Of a stretch of DNA of 33,606 nucleotides, positions 21,244-29,110 are shown piece after piece. A program made the translations under genes and the position numbers. Positions within the stretch are counted from its first letter, which is position 1. Each line of letters opens with the position of its first letter. The notes under the pieces are model-generated. The model searched no databases. It had not been told where the DNA came from and was given only the letters and a program-made list of their open reading frames with translations. Origin of the DNA: a virus; IMG/VR virus record IMGVR_UViG_3300046787_000219, positions 1 through 33,606 of that record. One strand, given 5' to 3'.

Positions 21244-23891
21244 CCGAACGCCTTTGCTCTCTTGAGTGCTGTGAATAGTTGCTGCTCTGAATCAACGCTC
21301 TGGTTCGGTGCAGCGTAGTAGTTCATGACGTTGCCGCTCTGTCCAGCACCGCTCATACGCTCAAAGTCCTTGAGTGGCATAACCACCTCTGGACCAGCCT
21401 CGCCAACGAGTGCCATGGTCGGCCGTGAAACGAAACCGCCCTTAGCCAATTTAGGAATGTTACTGAAGGCAGCGTTCGGGTCAAACGTAGTCGTAGCCGT
21501 GCCAGTGGTCTTGTTCGTGCTACTGCTAGTTGCAGTGACGTCACCAGTGTGGTCTTTTGAAAGCAACTTACCCAGTGCAGTTACGAAGGTGTTTGCGAGG
21601 TTCTCCATGGCAGCCGACAGTGCGGCTTCCTCAGATACCAGCCCGTCCACAATTCCCTTAGCCACGTTGATACCTTGGTCAAATAGAACCGCTCCAGCAC
21701 GCTCACCCAGAGCGGCAGCCGACTTATCAGCCTCGGCCGACAATAGGTTCAATTGAGCAACGGTTTCAGCACCACCAGCCTGAATTGACTTAGCAAAATC
21801 AAGGTTGCCAGACGAAACAATTTGACCGTAGAGGCTGTCGCTTAGACCAGCCGCTTTGAGGTCGTCAAGAACCATGAGCAGTTCTTTGTTCTTGGCAATA
21901 CGTTCCTCAAGTTGCTTGATGGCGTCAGCCGCACTTGTGTCCTCGTTGAGAGTTAGAACACTGCCGTACTTCTCAGCAATTTGACCAATGTAATCAGCCT
22001 TCTCTTTGAGTTTGTCGGCAAGGCTATCTTGAGCCGCCTTCAGTTTCTCAATGACTGCATCGTGCTGTTTCGCAACTGCACCCAGTTCAGCCGTCAAGGT
22101 CTTGATTAGTTTGTTTGCAGCGTTCTTAGTTTTCTTACTGATTTTCTTATCAGCGAAGGCGTCAGTGATGAACTTACTGACCTTCTGAATTGAGGACTTG
22201 ACCGAAGCCTCGTCACCCACCAGACCTTTGTTCAGACCCTGAATAATGTTCTTACCGAACTCTTTGAACACCTTTGACGGCGACTTGATTCCAAGTGCAG
22301 CCTTGAATGGTCCAACAATCCAAGAAGGCAATAGGTTCAGAAAGAACTCGCCAATGACCTTACCAGCGTTCTTGAGCCCGTTGAGCAGACCGTCAATGAT
22401 GTTCTTGCCTGCGTCAAGAAGCCACTTACCTGCACCAGCAAAGAAGTCCATAATCTTTTGAGGCAGCGACTTGAACCAGTCAATTACGCCGTTCCAGACT
22501 TTACTGATGTTGTCGGCCGCACCTTTGAAGAAGCCCACGATGGCGTCCCAAATAGAGCCAAAGAACTTCATGATGTTGTCCCAGTTCTTGATGATTAGAC
22601 CATAAATAGTCCAGTTCAAGAACAGTTGCACCAAGAAGTCAATAGCCCCTTGAAAGAATGCGACAATGTTATTCCAAATGTCCTCCACGGCTTTGAAAAT
22701 CCCAGCCCAGAGTTCGCTCCACCATGTTGCAATTCCGTTGAGGCTATCGGTGAGCCACTTAGTGAAGCCGTCCCAGACTTCACCTACCCACTTAGTCACG
22801 GCGTCCCAGTTCATAGCCAGTGCCACGATTGCGGCAACGAGGGCAATGATTGCGAGGGTAATCCAAGTTGCAGGGTTTGCCAATAGAGCAACCGTCCACG
22901 CCCACGTAGAGGTCACCGCTCCCCAAATTGCAGGGGCTAGGTTGTAAAGAATTGCTGCACCAAGACCAGCAAGAATCGGAATCATGATTTCGCCATGTTC
23001 AAACATCCACTGGAAGCCGTCAGCGATACCGTTCAATGCAGGTACGAGGGTGTCGTTTGCGAACGCTGCAAGGGTCGTCATGACGGGTAGCAGTGCAGTA
23101 CCGAACTTAGCCTTCGTGTTCTCAACTTGTGCAGCAAGAATTCGCTGTTGGTTCGCAAGACCCTCAGAGGTTCGGGCGAAGTCGCCCTGTTGCAGATTAG
23201 TCTGCTCAAGAATTGAGGCTTGAGAAGCCAGCACCTTCTGTTGAGGGGTCAGTGCACCAGTGCCTGAGTAAATACCCATCTCCATGGCTTTAGCCTTGAG
23301 CGTGGCGTCATCAAGTAGCACACCGAACCTACGAAGCGGCTCACTCTCTCCACGGAGACCAGCCTGCAGAGCAAGCATGGCGTCATCTACGGAAGTGTTG
23401 TTGAACGAGGCGAGGTCAGCCGAAAGGGTCAGAAGGCTAGTAGAGAACGATGCAGTGTTTGCTTCGTTGAGCCCTGCAGCCTTTCCAAAGATACCGAAAC
23501 TCTTAGCACCCTCTAATGCTTGAGCGGTTGATAAACCGAGGGCACTATCAGCCTTTCTTGCGAAGTCCTCAACGGCTTTAGCCCCGTCTCCGAACACAAC
23601 TTTTACGGCCGAACTCTGCTCTGCAAGGTTACTTGCACCAGTAACGGCGTCTTTGAAAAAGTTTGCAATACCCACGGCAGCAAAAGAAGCGGCGGCAGCG
23701 GCAGCGATAGGGGCGAGGTAGCCTTTGAGTTTGCCACCCATGCCCTTACCGACACCCTGTGCCATGCCTCCACCAGCCTGCTCACCAGCGGCAGCAAGTT
23801 CACCCTGTAACTGAGAACGTACGGCAGAGCCGACACCATCTATGCGAGGTACAATCTGTACGTACGCTTCCGCAATACGGCTCTTAGCCAT
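21237..23891 (-). CDS. Tape measure protein, 884 aa
   Basis: The longest gene of the window. N-terminus VQIVPRIDGVGSAVRSQLQGEL, then a Gly/Ala-rich hydrophobic part (about 50-80), a helical region, and several hydrophobic stretches about 300-360 (ILAGLGAAILYNLAP; WITLAIIALVAAIVALAM) followed by WxxxI-rich repeats (GIATWWSEL, VEDIWNNIVAFFQG, FFGSIWDAIVGFFKG), all typical of siphovirus tape measures. Length sets the tail; at the usual 0.15 nm per residue the tail would be about 130 nm (inference). The second ATG (23891) is preferred for its AAGGAG spacing. Confidence 0.93.
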   Translation of the reverse strand: MAKSRIAEAYVQIVPRIDGVGSAVRSQLQGELAAAGEQAGGGMAQGVGKGMGGKLKGYLAPIAAAAAASFAAVGIANFFKDAVTGASNLAEQSSAVKVVFGDGAKAVEDFARKADSALGLSTAQALEGAKSFGIFGKAAGLNEANTASFSTSLLTLSADLASFNNTSVDDAMLALQAGLRGESEPLRRFGVLLDDATLKAKAMEMGIYSGTGALTPQQKVLASQASILEQTNLQQGDFARTSEGLANQQRILAAQVENTKAKFGTALLPVMTTLAAFANDTLVPALNGIADGFQWMFEHGEIMIPILAGLGAAILYNLAPAIWGAVTSTWAWTVALLANPATWITLAIIALVAAIVALAMNWDAVTKWVGEVWDGFTKWLTDSLNGIATWWSELWAGIFKAVEDIWNNIVAFFQGAIDFLVQLFLNWTIYGLIIKNWDNIMKFFGSIWDAIVGFFKGAADNISKVWNGVIDWFKSLPQKIMDFFAGAGKWLLDAGKNIIDGLLNGLKNAGKVIGEFFLNLLPSWIVGPFKAALGIKSPSKVFKEFGKNIIQGLNKGLVGDEASVKSSIQKVSKFITDAFADKKISKKTKNAANKLIKTLTAELGAVAKQHDAVIEKLKAAQDSLADKLKEKADYIGQIAEKYGSVLTLNEDTSAADAIKQLEERIAKNKELLMVLDDLKAAGLSDSLYGQIVSSGNLDFAKSIQAGGAETVAQLNLLSAEADKSAAALGERAGAVLFDQGINVAKGIVDGLVSEEAALSAAMENLANTFVTALGKLLSKDHTGDVTATSSSTNKTTGTATTTFDPNAAFSNIPKLAKGGFVSRPTMALVGEAGPEVVMPLKDFERMSGAGQSGNVMNYYAAPNQSVDSEQQLFTALKRAKAFGW

Positions 23892-24536
23892 CATTCTCCT
23901 TCGGGTTCATACGCTGCAACTTGTCCAGAACGTCATCACGTTTCTGAGGTTTCGCAGAGCCAATTTTGTTCTCGTCAGCCGACTTCCAAGGTCTTGGATA
24001 CGGCTTCGGCTTCTTTTTGCTGTTCACGATTGCCAGTAGGTCATAAACGTCAGCAAGTATCTGCCACTCATGTGAGGCAGCAAACTTCCATTCAACCTCG
24101 GCAGCGTGCAACATGGAGGACGGGTCACGGAGCAACATGGAGACCAGTAGAACTGCCTCGTACCATGAAACTGAGTAACCCAGTTCCTCAATGCTTAGAC
24201 CTAATTTTGAGCGTAGGTCGTACGCTAATTCTGCAGGGTGCTCAGAGGCTAGTTCTCTGAGCCTAAGGATTCCCCCACGGCTGCACCCTGTGTCCAACCC
24301 TGAAGCCAGTCACCGAACTCGGTTGCAGTCATGCTGTCTACGGCAGCCAGTTCAGGACTGTCCTCACCCATGACGGTTTCAATGATTATGAAGGCTTGGT
24401 CGGCCTCGTCTTTAGCCTTTCGGCTTTTACGTAGTACGCCCATCGGCAGTGAGCCGAAGGCAGGAATCGTGTAAGTCTTGCCATCGTGAGTGAACGAGTA
24501 AGTCTTGCTCTTGTGGTCTTGAGGTGTTGCGGTCAT
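23884..24536 (-). CDS. Tail assembly chaperone, frameshifted long form (G-GT), about 217 aa
   Basis: Translation starts at 24536, slips one base back at G-GGG-GAA (24276-24270) and continues in the downstream frame to 23884. The two open frames overlap at 24249-24297 and are related by exactly -1. The extension begins I-L-R-L-R-E-L-A-S-E and has the helical, charged character of lambda-type T extensions, ending in KPYPRPWKSADENK. A minority of ribosomes would make it; short and long forms together load the tape measure during tail assembly. Confidence 0.85.
24249..24536 (-). CDS. Tail assembly chaperone, short form (G), 95 aa
   Basis: Starts at 24536 and stops at 24249. Includes YSFTHDGKTYTIPAF, then a helix SRKAKDEADQAFIIIETVM and DSMTATEFGDWLQGW, similar to the small chaperones located between major tail protein and tape measure. 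This is the main product; it is in 0 frame throughout the slip site. Confidence 0.85.
   Translation of the reverse strand: MTATPQDHKSKTYSFTHDGKTYTIPAFGSLPMGVLRKSRKAKDEADQAFIIIETVMGEDSPELAAVDSMTATEFGDWLQGWTQGAAVGESLGSEN
24270..24276 (-). other. Programmed -1 frameshift slippery site
   Basis: Minus-strand heptamer G GGG GAA, in phase as X-XXY-YYZ with 0-frame codons GGG-GAA. It occurs in the last part of the short chaperone frame, where the -1 frame is already open. The P-site re-pairs perfectly; the A-site re-pairs at one or two positions. Confidence 0.75.
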
Positions 24537-24574
24537 AGCGGTTTCCTTTGTTTGCAGCGGTCTTGAGGGGTGGA

Positions 24575-24613
24575 GACTAGGTGGACGGTGACCGCTTTAC
24601 CGCCCACCTAGTC
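24575..24613. terminator. Long hairpin between tail tube and chaperone genes
   Basis: GACTAGGTGG-a-CGGT pairs with ACCG-c-CCACCTAGTC around an 11-nt loop. No T tract follows on the minus strand, so it may be a partial terminator or an mRNA-stabilising stem for the highly expressed tail tube message. Confidence 0.55.
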
Positions 24614-24627
24614 AGTTGCTTAGAGGA

Positions 24628-25155
24628 TTAGTCCTCAAACTCCGAGAAGAAAATGTCGTTGGTACGACCTTCTTTTGCGTAGGCGGTTACGGTCATGCCG
24701 TACGCTACTGCCTCGCCGTTCTGGATTTGCTGTGATTCAACCGACAGTACTTCACCAGAAGGTACGTAGTGGCGAATAGCCTTCGCACCGTCTACAACGT
24801 CAAAGACGAACGACTTGCGTCCACCAGTTGCAGTAGGAACTACCGACAGTTTGCCAGCGGTCATAGTGCCACCGAAGTAGGCTTCAATGGCAGCCTGAGT
24901 GGTCTCCAGAAGGGTGAAGGCATAAGTTACAGTGCCCTCAGTTACAACCTCACGAACGAGGTCAGCGTTCTGCCATGCACGAATCTGGTTCGTTGAACGG
25001 TCAGTTGCATAGGTGATGCCGTCAGCCGAAACGTAACCGAGTTCAGTGAAGCCAGTCAGTGTTGCGGTGGACGAGGTTGGAGCAGTAGCCGAGGTTGCAC
25101 CGACATAAACTTTGCCAGTGATACCCACTACCACGTTGTCTGCGTTTAGCGACAT
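24628..25155 (-). CDS. Major tail (tube) protein, 175 aa
   Basis: Sequence type of small siphovirus tail tube proteins: NVVVGITGKVYVGATSATAP, FTELGYVSADGITYATDR, IRAWQNADLVREVVTEGTVTYAFTLLET, and a C-terminal strand with AVAYGMTVTAYA. It forms stacked hexameric rings. It lies between the tail terminator and the chaperones, with hairpins on both sides, consistent with separate high expression. Confidence 0.8.
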   Translation of the reverse strand: MSLNADNVVVGITGKVYVGATSATAPTSSTATLTGFTELGYVSADGITYATDRSTNQIRAWQNADLVREVVTEGTVTYAFTLLETTQAAIEAYFGGTMTAGKLSVVPTATGGRKSFVFDVVDGAKAIRHYVPSGEVLSVESQQIQNGEAVAYGMTVTAYAKEGRTNDIFFSEFED

Positions 25156-25166
25156 AGTGTGTTTTT

Positions 25167-25218
25167 CCTTTCGAAAGGGTTATGCCCCGAAGGGCTGTTT
25201 TTTTCTGCGGTGCAGAAA
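25167..25218. other. Hairpins upstream of the tail tube gene
   Basis: Three inverted repeats: CCTTTCGAAAGG (25167-25178, perfect palindrome), GCCC-cgaa-GGGC (25184-25195) followed on the plus strand by seven T, and TTTCTGC-ggt-GCAGAAA (25202-25218). The middle one has the shape of a plus-strand terminator, which would stop antisense transcripts; on the minus strand these would fold in the leader of the tail tube message. Confidence 0.5.
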
Positions 25219-25219
25219 T

Positions 25220-25624
25220 CTATAGTTCAGAGCCCTTAGTAATGACTTCGAAGGTCATGTACCTGCACTCTTGGATACCCGATTCGGCCACTCGCACGGG
25301 GCTGAGGGCGATAGATACCTGTTTGATGTAATTGCCCGTTAGGGTCTTGATTAGGGCTTCTACAAGCCTGCTGAGGGCGTTAGCGTCAGCGTACGTGTTA
25401 GCCCAAATAGTCAGACCGAGACGTTCTTGTTTGCGAACGTGGTCTAATTCTGCACCACCGTTGCTCTGCACAATGACCAGACGCTCAGGATACGGCACTA
25501 GGTCTGGTGCAGGTTTGATGGTTGCGACATAAACGTCTTGAGCATAACTCTCAGAGCGTGCAGCCAGTGCTTCCTCAATGCCAGCGACTAGCACTCTTTC
25601 AATGTCGGGGAAAATTACCGCCAT
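25220..25624 (-). CDS. Tail terminator protein, 134 aa
   Basis: Alpha/beta protein with VYVATIKPAPDLVPYPERLVIVQSNGG and a helix-strand pair YADANALSRLVEALIKTL, typical of siphovirus tail terminators that cap the tube and join it to the head. Order head closure, HK97 gp10-like, terminator, tube supports the call. It overlaps the preceding gene by ten bases. Confidence 0.7.
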   Translation of the reverse strand: MAVIFPDIERVLVAGIEEALAARSESYAQDVYVATIKPAPDLVPYPERLVIVQSNGGAELDHVRKQERLGLTIWANTYADANALSRLVEALIKTLTGNYIKQVSIALSPVRVAESGIQECRYMTFEVITKGSEL

Positions 25625-25875
25625 GATTCAGTCCTTCCGCTAACGGCTCTTGCAAGTGCACCCGTTGCCATCTCGTGTCCAAAGTCATTTGATACCACCA
25701 TGGCAATCACACGACTTTTACGTCTGTCGTACTCAACAACTACTGAAGCGTCTCCGCCTGCAGCCGTTGCAACTTCGTCAGCCACTGAAGCAAGAACACC
25801 AGCGAGTTCGGCCGACTTCATAATCTCACCGATACCAGAGCGGTCAAGTTTCACACCTACACGAGCCTTAGCCAC
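25615..25875 (-). CDS. Head-tail connector (HK97 gp10-like), 86 aa
   Basis: Short protein with a helix GIGEIMKSAELAGVLASVADEVATAA followed by a beta part ending GHEMATGALARAVSG, the pattern of the neck proteins found before the tail terminator. GTG start with GAGGAAACGCC upstream. Shorter than the usual gp10 family. Assigned mainly from order. Confidence 0.6.
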   Translation of the reverse strand: MAKARVGVKLDRSGIGEIMKSAELAGVLASVADEVATAAGGDASVVVEYDRRKSRVIAMVVSNDFGHEMATGALARAVSGRTESWR

Positions 25876-26206
25876 GGCGTTTCCTCAATGGCACGATAAT
25901 TCCACCTTCAATTGCAGGGAACGGTGAAATCCATTCCTGTGCTCCACCGTCTCGTTGCCACTGCGTGCCACGAATAATGAACACGTCACCGTCATGCACC
26001 TCAATGCCACGAGGCAAGTACAGAGTGACTGAAGCATCAGTTGCGTCTCTTTGTACGTCTACTTCCTCAGAGGTTGTCCCAATGGCTACCAGTGCGTTCT
26101 TGACGTTGATGGTTGTCGTTGAGTAACTAGCGTTACCGAACTCATCTCGTGAAGTCTGGCTGCGTCTCTTGATAGTTACGGTCTCGCCGCCACGGATAAA
26201 ACTCAC
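25868..26206 (-). CDS. Head closure (stopper) protein, 112 aa
   Basis: Beta-rich protein MSFIRGGETVTIKRRSQTSRDEFGNASYS ... LYLPRGIEVHDGDVFIIRGTQWQRDG, the form of SPP1-gp16-like stoppers. GTG start immediately after the previous stop (TAAGTG). It closes the portal channel after packaging. Confidence 0.7.
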   Translation of the reverse strand: MSFIRGGETVTIKRRSQTSRDEFGNASYSTTTINVKNALVAIGTTSEEVDVQRDATDASVTLYLPRGIEVHDGDVFIIRGTQWQRDGGAQEWISPFPAIEGGIIVPLRKRRG

Positions 26207-26629
26207 TTAGTTGCCCTCGCTCAATTCCCAGATTGGGTCAAGCGTAGTTGGAGAAACTGCGGCCGACCCTAAGTCAATCTCAAAAGCCTTCTTGCCTCGC
26301 TTCGGTGCGAGCAATTGTTTCTCGTTGTCGCCCATAAAGATGTCTATGTTCTGACCAAAGTTTATTGACTGAGCGAATGGTCCAGTGGACTGTTGAACGT
26401 AACCTGCAATGTCTGGATTGCGAAGCAGTCGGGAGACCATGCGAGTGGCAACCATGACTACGACTGAGACGTCTAATTCGTCTGCGTCAATGCGGTCTTG
26501 AATTTTTGGGTACTCAGATTTGATGACGTTTTCGGCGTCACCGATGAGCACTTCGATTACCTCGTTGGAGACTGGAGGCTCTCCTCCAACCCACCTGTCG
26601 AGCACGTCTTGAGCAGTTGTCCAAGTCAT
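26207..26629 (-). CDS. Head-tail adaptor protein, 140 aa
   Basis: The start at 26629 is preferred because GGAAGG lies seven bases upstream; the longer frame runs through terminator-like hairpins. TTAQDVLDRWVGGEPPVSNEVIEVLIGDAENVI followed by VVVMVATRMVSRLLRNPDIAGYVQQSTGPFAQSI is the usual adaptor form (Gp15/Gp19-like). It binds the portal ring. Confidence 0.75.
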   Translation of the reverse strand: MTWTTAQDVLDRWVGGEPPVSNEVIEVLIGDAENVIKSEYPKIQDRIDADELDVSVVVMVATRMVSRLLRNPDIAGYVQQSTGPFAQSINFGQNIDIFMGDNEKQLLAPKRGKKAFEIDLGSAAVSPTTLDPIWELSEGN

Positions 26630-26653
26630 AATTTTGCCTTCCAAATTGCCTCT

Positions 26654-26709
26654 AAAACTGCCCTCAGGAGGGTGTTTTGGGCTAAAAACCAATAGGCTTC
26701 AAAAAGCCT
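26654..26709 (-). terminator. Two terminator-like hairpins after the capsid gene
   Basis: Minus strand: AGGCTT-TTTG-AAGCCT (26709-26694) followed by TTGGTTTTT, then AAAAC-n2-CCCTC-n2-GAGGG-n2-GTTTT (26678-26654). Both lie in the 251-base gap between major capsid and adaptor genes and would reduce transcription into the connector genes. The gap also has CCCC-gtaga-GGGG at 26716-26728. Confidence 0.6.
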
Positions 26710-26827
26710 CATACGCCCCGTAGAGGGGTCAAACCCCTTGTCGGGCACAACCACCCACAAGGGTACGTGAAAATCGTTTTCCGCTTCGATACTGGGATTC
26801 ACGTCCACGTTTTTACAAGTTGTAGAA

Positions 26828-26851
26828 GGGGCTCAACATGTGTCGAACCCC
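26828..26851 (-). terminator. Hairpin directly after the major capsid gene
   Basis: GGGGTTCGACA pairs with TGTTGAGCCCC (two G-U pairs) around CA, about 30 bases after the capsid stop. The tail after it is only moderately T-rich. Likely a terminator or 3' stabiliser of the capsid message. Confidence 0.5.
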
Positions 26852-26880
26852 CTCCACGAACCTGTTTTGGGAGTTACCGA

Positions 26881-27738
26881 TTAGGCGGTGAACTTCACGA
26901 ATGCCGAAGCATCGGTGGTGATGAATCCAACTTCGATTTCTGCAAGAACTGCAAACATGTTCTGCTGGAAAAGGTTGATGGTTTCTTCGCCAACAACTAG
27001 CGAGGCTTGGTCAGAAATCTTGACCTGTACGCCTTCAACCGAACCCCACATAGCCTTCGACCAGTCTCCACCGAAGCCGAGAACGTCAGTGGTTGCGTCC
27101 TTGTATGCAGCCTTCGACTTGAAGATTGGACGTGCAAGAACAGAACCAATCGAACCGTCAGTTGCTGGGTTGTTGATGAAAAGAGGGCGGTCGTTGCCGT
27201 CCTTCTCGCCGTACAACATAGCCTCACCCTGAGGGGCAAGGATTGCACCGTTGAAGTCGTAACCTGCTCCACCAATGGTGGTCAATGCTCCAACGAAGCC
27301 GTCGTAGACGCCTGCTCCTAGAGAAATTGCGGTTGCACCTGCGATGGTGTCGAAGTTGTCGCCCGGAGCAGTGCCGTGCATGACGGTGCTGTCGAACTTC
27401 TTGGCAAGGGCTGCAGGCAGACGCTGTGCAAGAGCGGCGTACAGAGCAGGAAGGTCGCGGCGGAACTCGTTAGAGAACGTCTCGATTACTGCCAACTTGT
27501 ATGGACGCATGACCTTTGAGCCAACTGCACCGTTCGATACTGGCTTGGCTGCACCTTCATCAACCCACGAAGCCACTGGCTCGCCTGTGATGGTACGGAA
27601 TGCAATGCCAGAACCTGGAAGGCTCACCTGACGGCTCACACGCTGGATAACTGATTCTTCCTGCACCTTAGCAAGAATTTCGCCTGATACGGCTTCTGGG
27701 AGCAGAACTCCCGAGGTGGAACGACTAATGTCGGCCAT
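26881..27738 (-). CDS. Major capsid protein, HK97 fold, 285 aa
   Basis: HK97-type pattern: N-arm (SGVLLPEAVSGEILAKVQEESVI), then VSLPGSGIAFRTITGEPVASWVDEGAAKPVS, RPYKLAVIETFSNEFRRD, the spine helix DLPALYAALAQRLPAALAKKFDSTVMHG, and a C-terminal QNMFAVLAEIEVGFITTDASAFVKF. It forms the head shell. No protease domain was recognised, and a separate scaffold precedes it. Its wording of codons differs from its neighbours: it has the only CGCG and one of only two CCGG seen in the window. Confidence 0.88.
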   Translation of the reverse strand: MADISRSTSGVLLPEAVSGEILAKVQEESVIQRVSRQVSLPGSGIAFRTITGEPVASWVDEGAAKPVSNGAVGSKVMRPYKLAVIETFSNEFRRDLPALYAALAQRLPAALAKKFDSTVMHGTAPGDNFDTIAGATAISLGAGVYDGFVGALTTIGGAGYDFNGAILAPQGEAMLYGEKDGNDRPLFINNPATDGSIGSVLARPIFKSKAAYKDATTDVLGFGGDWSKAMWGSVEGVQVKISDQASLVVGEETINLFQQNMFAVLAEIEVGFITTDASAFVKFTA

Positions 27739-27765
27739 TTTTTCTCCTTATTTGTTTTGGATTGT

Positions 27766-28251
27766 TTAGAGCATGTCTGCCAGAGCGTTAGCGAACTGGT
27801 CGGCGGTGGAGTTTCCACCCTTCGCAGGTTTGCCCTGATTGACGTCTGGCTTGGTCATGTTCTTTGACTGATTTGCAATGAGTGCAAGCAACTTGTCGGC
27901 TGCTGCCTCAACTTCCTCCTTGGTTGAACCAGTGAGCAATTCAATTGCCTCTGCTGGTACGCCCTTGGCGGCTGCGACCTCATAACGGGTCAGTTTGACC
28001 TTGGCGTCATTTGCCTCAGCCTCAGCCATAGCAAGTCGTTCAGCGTTTTTCTCGTTGTCGGACTTCTGTGACTGCTCATACTCACGCCACTTGGAAGCGT
28101 CATCAACATCGGCTTTTGCAGCCTTTGCTCGTGCTTCCCATTTACGTGCGAGAGCCTTCCAGTCGGGCTCTGTTGCTTCGGTTTGCACTTCAGCGTCAGT
28201 TACCTCAACGGTCGGTTCGTCAATGGTTTCAGTGTTAGCGGTTTCACTCAC
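27766..28251 (-). CDS. Capsid scaffolding protein, 161 aa
   Basis: Acidic N-terminus, long charged helix (DWKALARKWEARAKAAKADVDDASKWREYEQSQKSDNEKNAERLAMAEAEA) and a C-terminal end ADQFANALADML that would bind capsid protein. Composition and the place immediately before the major capsid gene are characteristic of phage scaffolds. It directs shell assembly and then leaves. Confidence 0.8.
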   Translation of the reverse strand: MSETANTETIDEPTVEVTDAEVQTEATEPDWKALARKWEARAKAAKADVDDASKWREYEQSQKSDNEKNAERLAMAEAEANDAKVKLTRYEVAAAKGVPAEAIELLTGSTKEEVEAAADKLLALIANQSKNMTKPDVNQGKPAKGGNSTADQFANALADML

Positions 28252-28276
28252 TGCGTTTTCTCCTATGCAGGATTAT

Positions 28277-28308
28277 CAGCCATGCGGCTGCCTCTAGCGA
28301 TTTGCTAG
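28277..28308 (-). other. Two small hairpins before the scaffold gene
   Basis: CAGCC-atgc-GGCTG (28277-28290) and CTAGC-gattt-GCTAG (28294-28308), in the 61-base gap between MuF-like and scaffold genes. No T tract on either side. They may be RNA-processing or stabilising stems. Confidence 0.4.
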
Positions 28309-28312
28309 AAAT

Positions 28313-29110
28313 CTATCTCCACCCCGTACTCTGGCGAACGCCTGAGAGTATGTTTTCGGTGGTCAAACTTAGTTCTGGGTATGCCTTCAAAAAGTCACGG
28401 GTGAGGTTCTTACCCATCCTACCTCCTGAAGCCTTCCACTCTGCCTCCCACGCTGGGTAAACTTCAGAGCGTTTTGCCTGCAGTGCAGCACGGCTATTCC
28501 CGAACGCCTCACGAACTTCACCGTAAATCGGCAGTTCAGTTGCGTCTTGTCCTGTAAAGACTGGACGGCTGGTGCAGTGGCAGTTGTCGTGATACTTCTG
28601 GAAGTAGTCCTCAGTGCGGAACTCGGCCACGGCTGCCATGGTCAAGCAGAATGCACACGCCAGAGCACTAGGTACACGTTCGTAAAGAGTGCCGTCTGGG
28701 TCAGTGACAATGTTGTAACTGATTGTTGCACGTTCTGCCTGTCGGGTTGCTCGTTGCATAGTTCCTGTGAGCGTCCCTATGACGGCTTCCCACGGGCTGC
28801 CCTTAGTCACGTTAGCAATTGCGTATCCAATGCCGCCCTGCACCGTCTCAGCCACGTCTACGGCTGTTCTAGCGGCTTTGTACTCACTGGCTACTCCTGC
28901 TTCAGCACGAGCGGCGTCATAGTAAGTGATTGCAAGTTCCTCAGCGACTGCAGCGTACTCGTCTGCGATTACTGGAAGGTTCTCACGGAGTTTGAACGCC
29001 ATTTCAGGCACGGGGGCGTCTTTGACTAGGTCAAGTGCAGCCATAGTGTCCTGCGTAACTAGGAGGTTCAAGTTCTCCATGTTGCGGCGGTGGTCATCAA
29101 GCAGAGCCAT
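28313..29110 (-). CDS. MuF-like minor capsid protein, 265 aa
   Basis: The MuF core is seen as S-A-L-A-C152-A-F-C155 followed by Y-H174-D-N-C177-H-C179-T-S-R-P-V-F, with YERVPSALACAFC in front. The N-terminal half is helical. MuF-like proteins attach inside the head near the portal and may be injected with DNA. It overlaps the portal gene's end by 14 bases, normal order portal-MuF-scaffold-capsid. There is no C-terminal toxin domain. Confidence 0.82.
   Translation of the reverse strand: MALLDDHRRNMENLNLLVTQDTMAALDLVKDAPVPEMAFKLRENLPVIADEYAAVAEELAITYYDAARAEAGVASEYKAARTAVDVAETVQGGIGYAIANVTKGSPWEAVIGTLTGTMQRATRQAERATISYNIVTDPDGTLYERVPSALACAFCLTMAAVAEFRTEDYFQKYHDNCHCTSRPVFTGQDATELPIYGEVREAFGNSRAALQAKRSEVYPAWEAEWKASGGRMGKNLTRDFLKAYPELSLTTENILSGVRQSTGWR

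Noticed and set aside
26626-26808. 60-aa minus-strand ORF between capsid and adaptor genes
   Set aside because: It runs through several terminator-like inverted repeats, has no ribosome site and no family resemblance.
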